Origin: Betaproteobacteria bacterium HGW-Betaproteobacteria-1
Lineage (GTDB): Bacteria > Pseudomonadota > Gammaproteobacteria > Burkholderiales > Methylophilaceae
Assembly: GCA_002842435.1 (NCBI GenBank)
Contig: PHCX01000004.1
Coordinates: forward strand, 306,209 to 370,208
Direction of reading: 5' to 3'
Length of the DNA stretch: 64,000 bases
In this document: one piece after another, positions 63,918 through 64,000 of the stretch
Numbering within the stretch: position 1 is the stretch's first letter
How the letters are laid out: each line of letters starts with the position of its first letter
Notes under the pieces: model-generated
Seen by the model: only the letters and a program-made list of their open reading frames with translations
Database searches by the model: none
Told to the model about the DNA's origin: nothing
Made by a program: the position numbers and the translations under genes

Positions 63918-64000
63918 ATGATCGGTCGCCTGAACGGTGTTCTGCTCGAAAAAACGCCACCATTGGTGCTGATAGACGTCAATGGCGTCGGTTATGAGTG
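63918..64000 (+). CDS. ruvA: Holliday junction helicase subunit RuvA, start only
   Basis: The first 27 codons read [20 protein letters not shown] then VNGVGYE, the OB-fold start of RuvA, which binds the junction and loads RuvB. The rest lies beyond the window. 63 bases after ruvC. Confidence 0.9.
   Translation, partial: MIGRLNGVLLEKTPPLVLIDVNGVGYE

Overview
The window reads as chromosomal DNA of a betaproteobacterium. This rests on the conserved neighbourhoods ponA | pilMNOPQ-aroK-aroB-dgt, glnA-DUF4124-ntrB-ntrC, aroE-mtgA, uvrA | MFS-ssb and fmdB-aspS, and on a trimeric porin of the betaproteobacterial type. The order Nitrosomonadales (Gallionella/Sideroxydans/Methylophilus-like) is my best guess, with low confidence. 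No rRNA, prophage, CRISPR array or transposase gene was found. About sixty protein genes and one tRNA are called.

Layout. 1-9.5 kb: hemA (cut by the window edge, leftward), then rightward rpe, trpE, a membrane-bound PAS-GGDEF-EAL protein, trpG, trpD, trpC and hemB, so a cyclic-di-GMP enzyme sits inside the tryptophan operon. 9.5-12.6 kb: a conserved hypothetical gene and penicillin-binding protein 1A (leftward). 12.7-20.7 kb: pilMNOPQ (type IV pilus alignment complex and secretin), aroK, aroB, dgt. 21-22.5 kb: porin and a small lipoprotein. 22.7-27.3 kb (leftward): glnA with a sigma-54/NtrC-type promoter, a DUF4124 protein, ntrB, ntrC. 27.6-30.2 kb: rhodanese, aroE, mtgA, DUF456. 30.2-35 kb: uvrA (leftward), an MFS transporter and ssb.

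35.0-45.8 kb is the accessory part. Leftward lie cpaF/tadA, a cpaE/tadZ with a degenerate P-loop, and an OmpA-type protein. Rightward lie a repeat-rich lipoprotein and a two-partner-secretion (TpsB) outer membrane transporter. A leftward signalling operon follows: a MerR-type HTH fused to a receiver, a histidine kinase with an HNOBA-like N-terminal domain plus two PAS domains, and a CheY-like receiver. AT-rich words are shared between the promoter region of the signalling operon and the divergent region between the OmpA and lipoprotein genes. I infer a sensor-controlled cell-surface or adhesion system; this is the best candidate for something undescribed.

46-53 kb: fmdB, aspS, a small membrane protein, apt, nudB, nadA, a ybhP-like phosphodiesterase and a clsB-like cardiolipin synthase. 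53-64 kb: tRNA-Thr(CGU), a Sel1-repeat protein, a GIY-YIG protein, a four-gene MCE/Mla-type lipid transport operon, yjbQ, a U32 peptidase-like tRNA hydroxylation gene (trhP type), a CBS-domain protein, a MarR regulator with a DUF4440 gene and a DMT exporter that share an operator, then yebC, ruvC and the start of ruvA.

Three short inverted-repeat elements (A 52731-53055, B remnant about 30157-30193, C 49093-49237) each begin immediately at the stop codon of the gene upstream. Element C supplies the probable start codon of nudB. All positions and motifs were read by eye; no database search was run.
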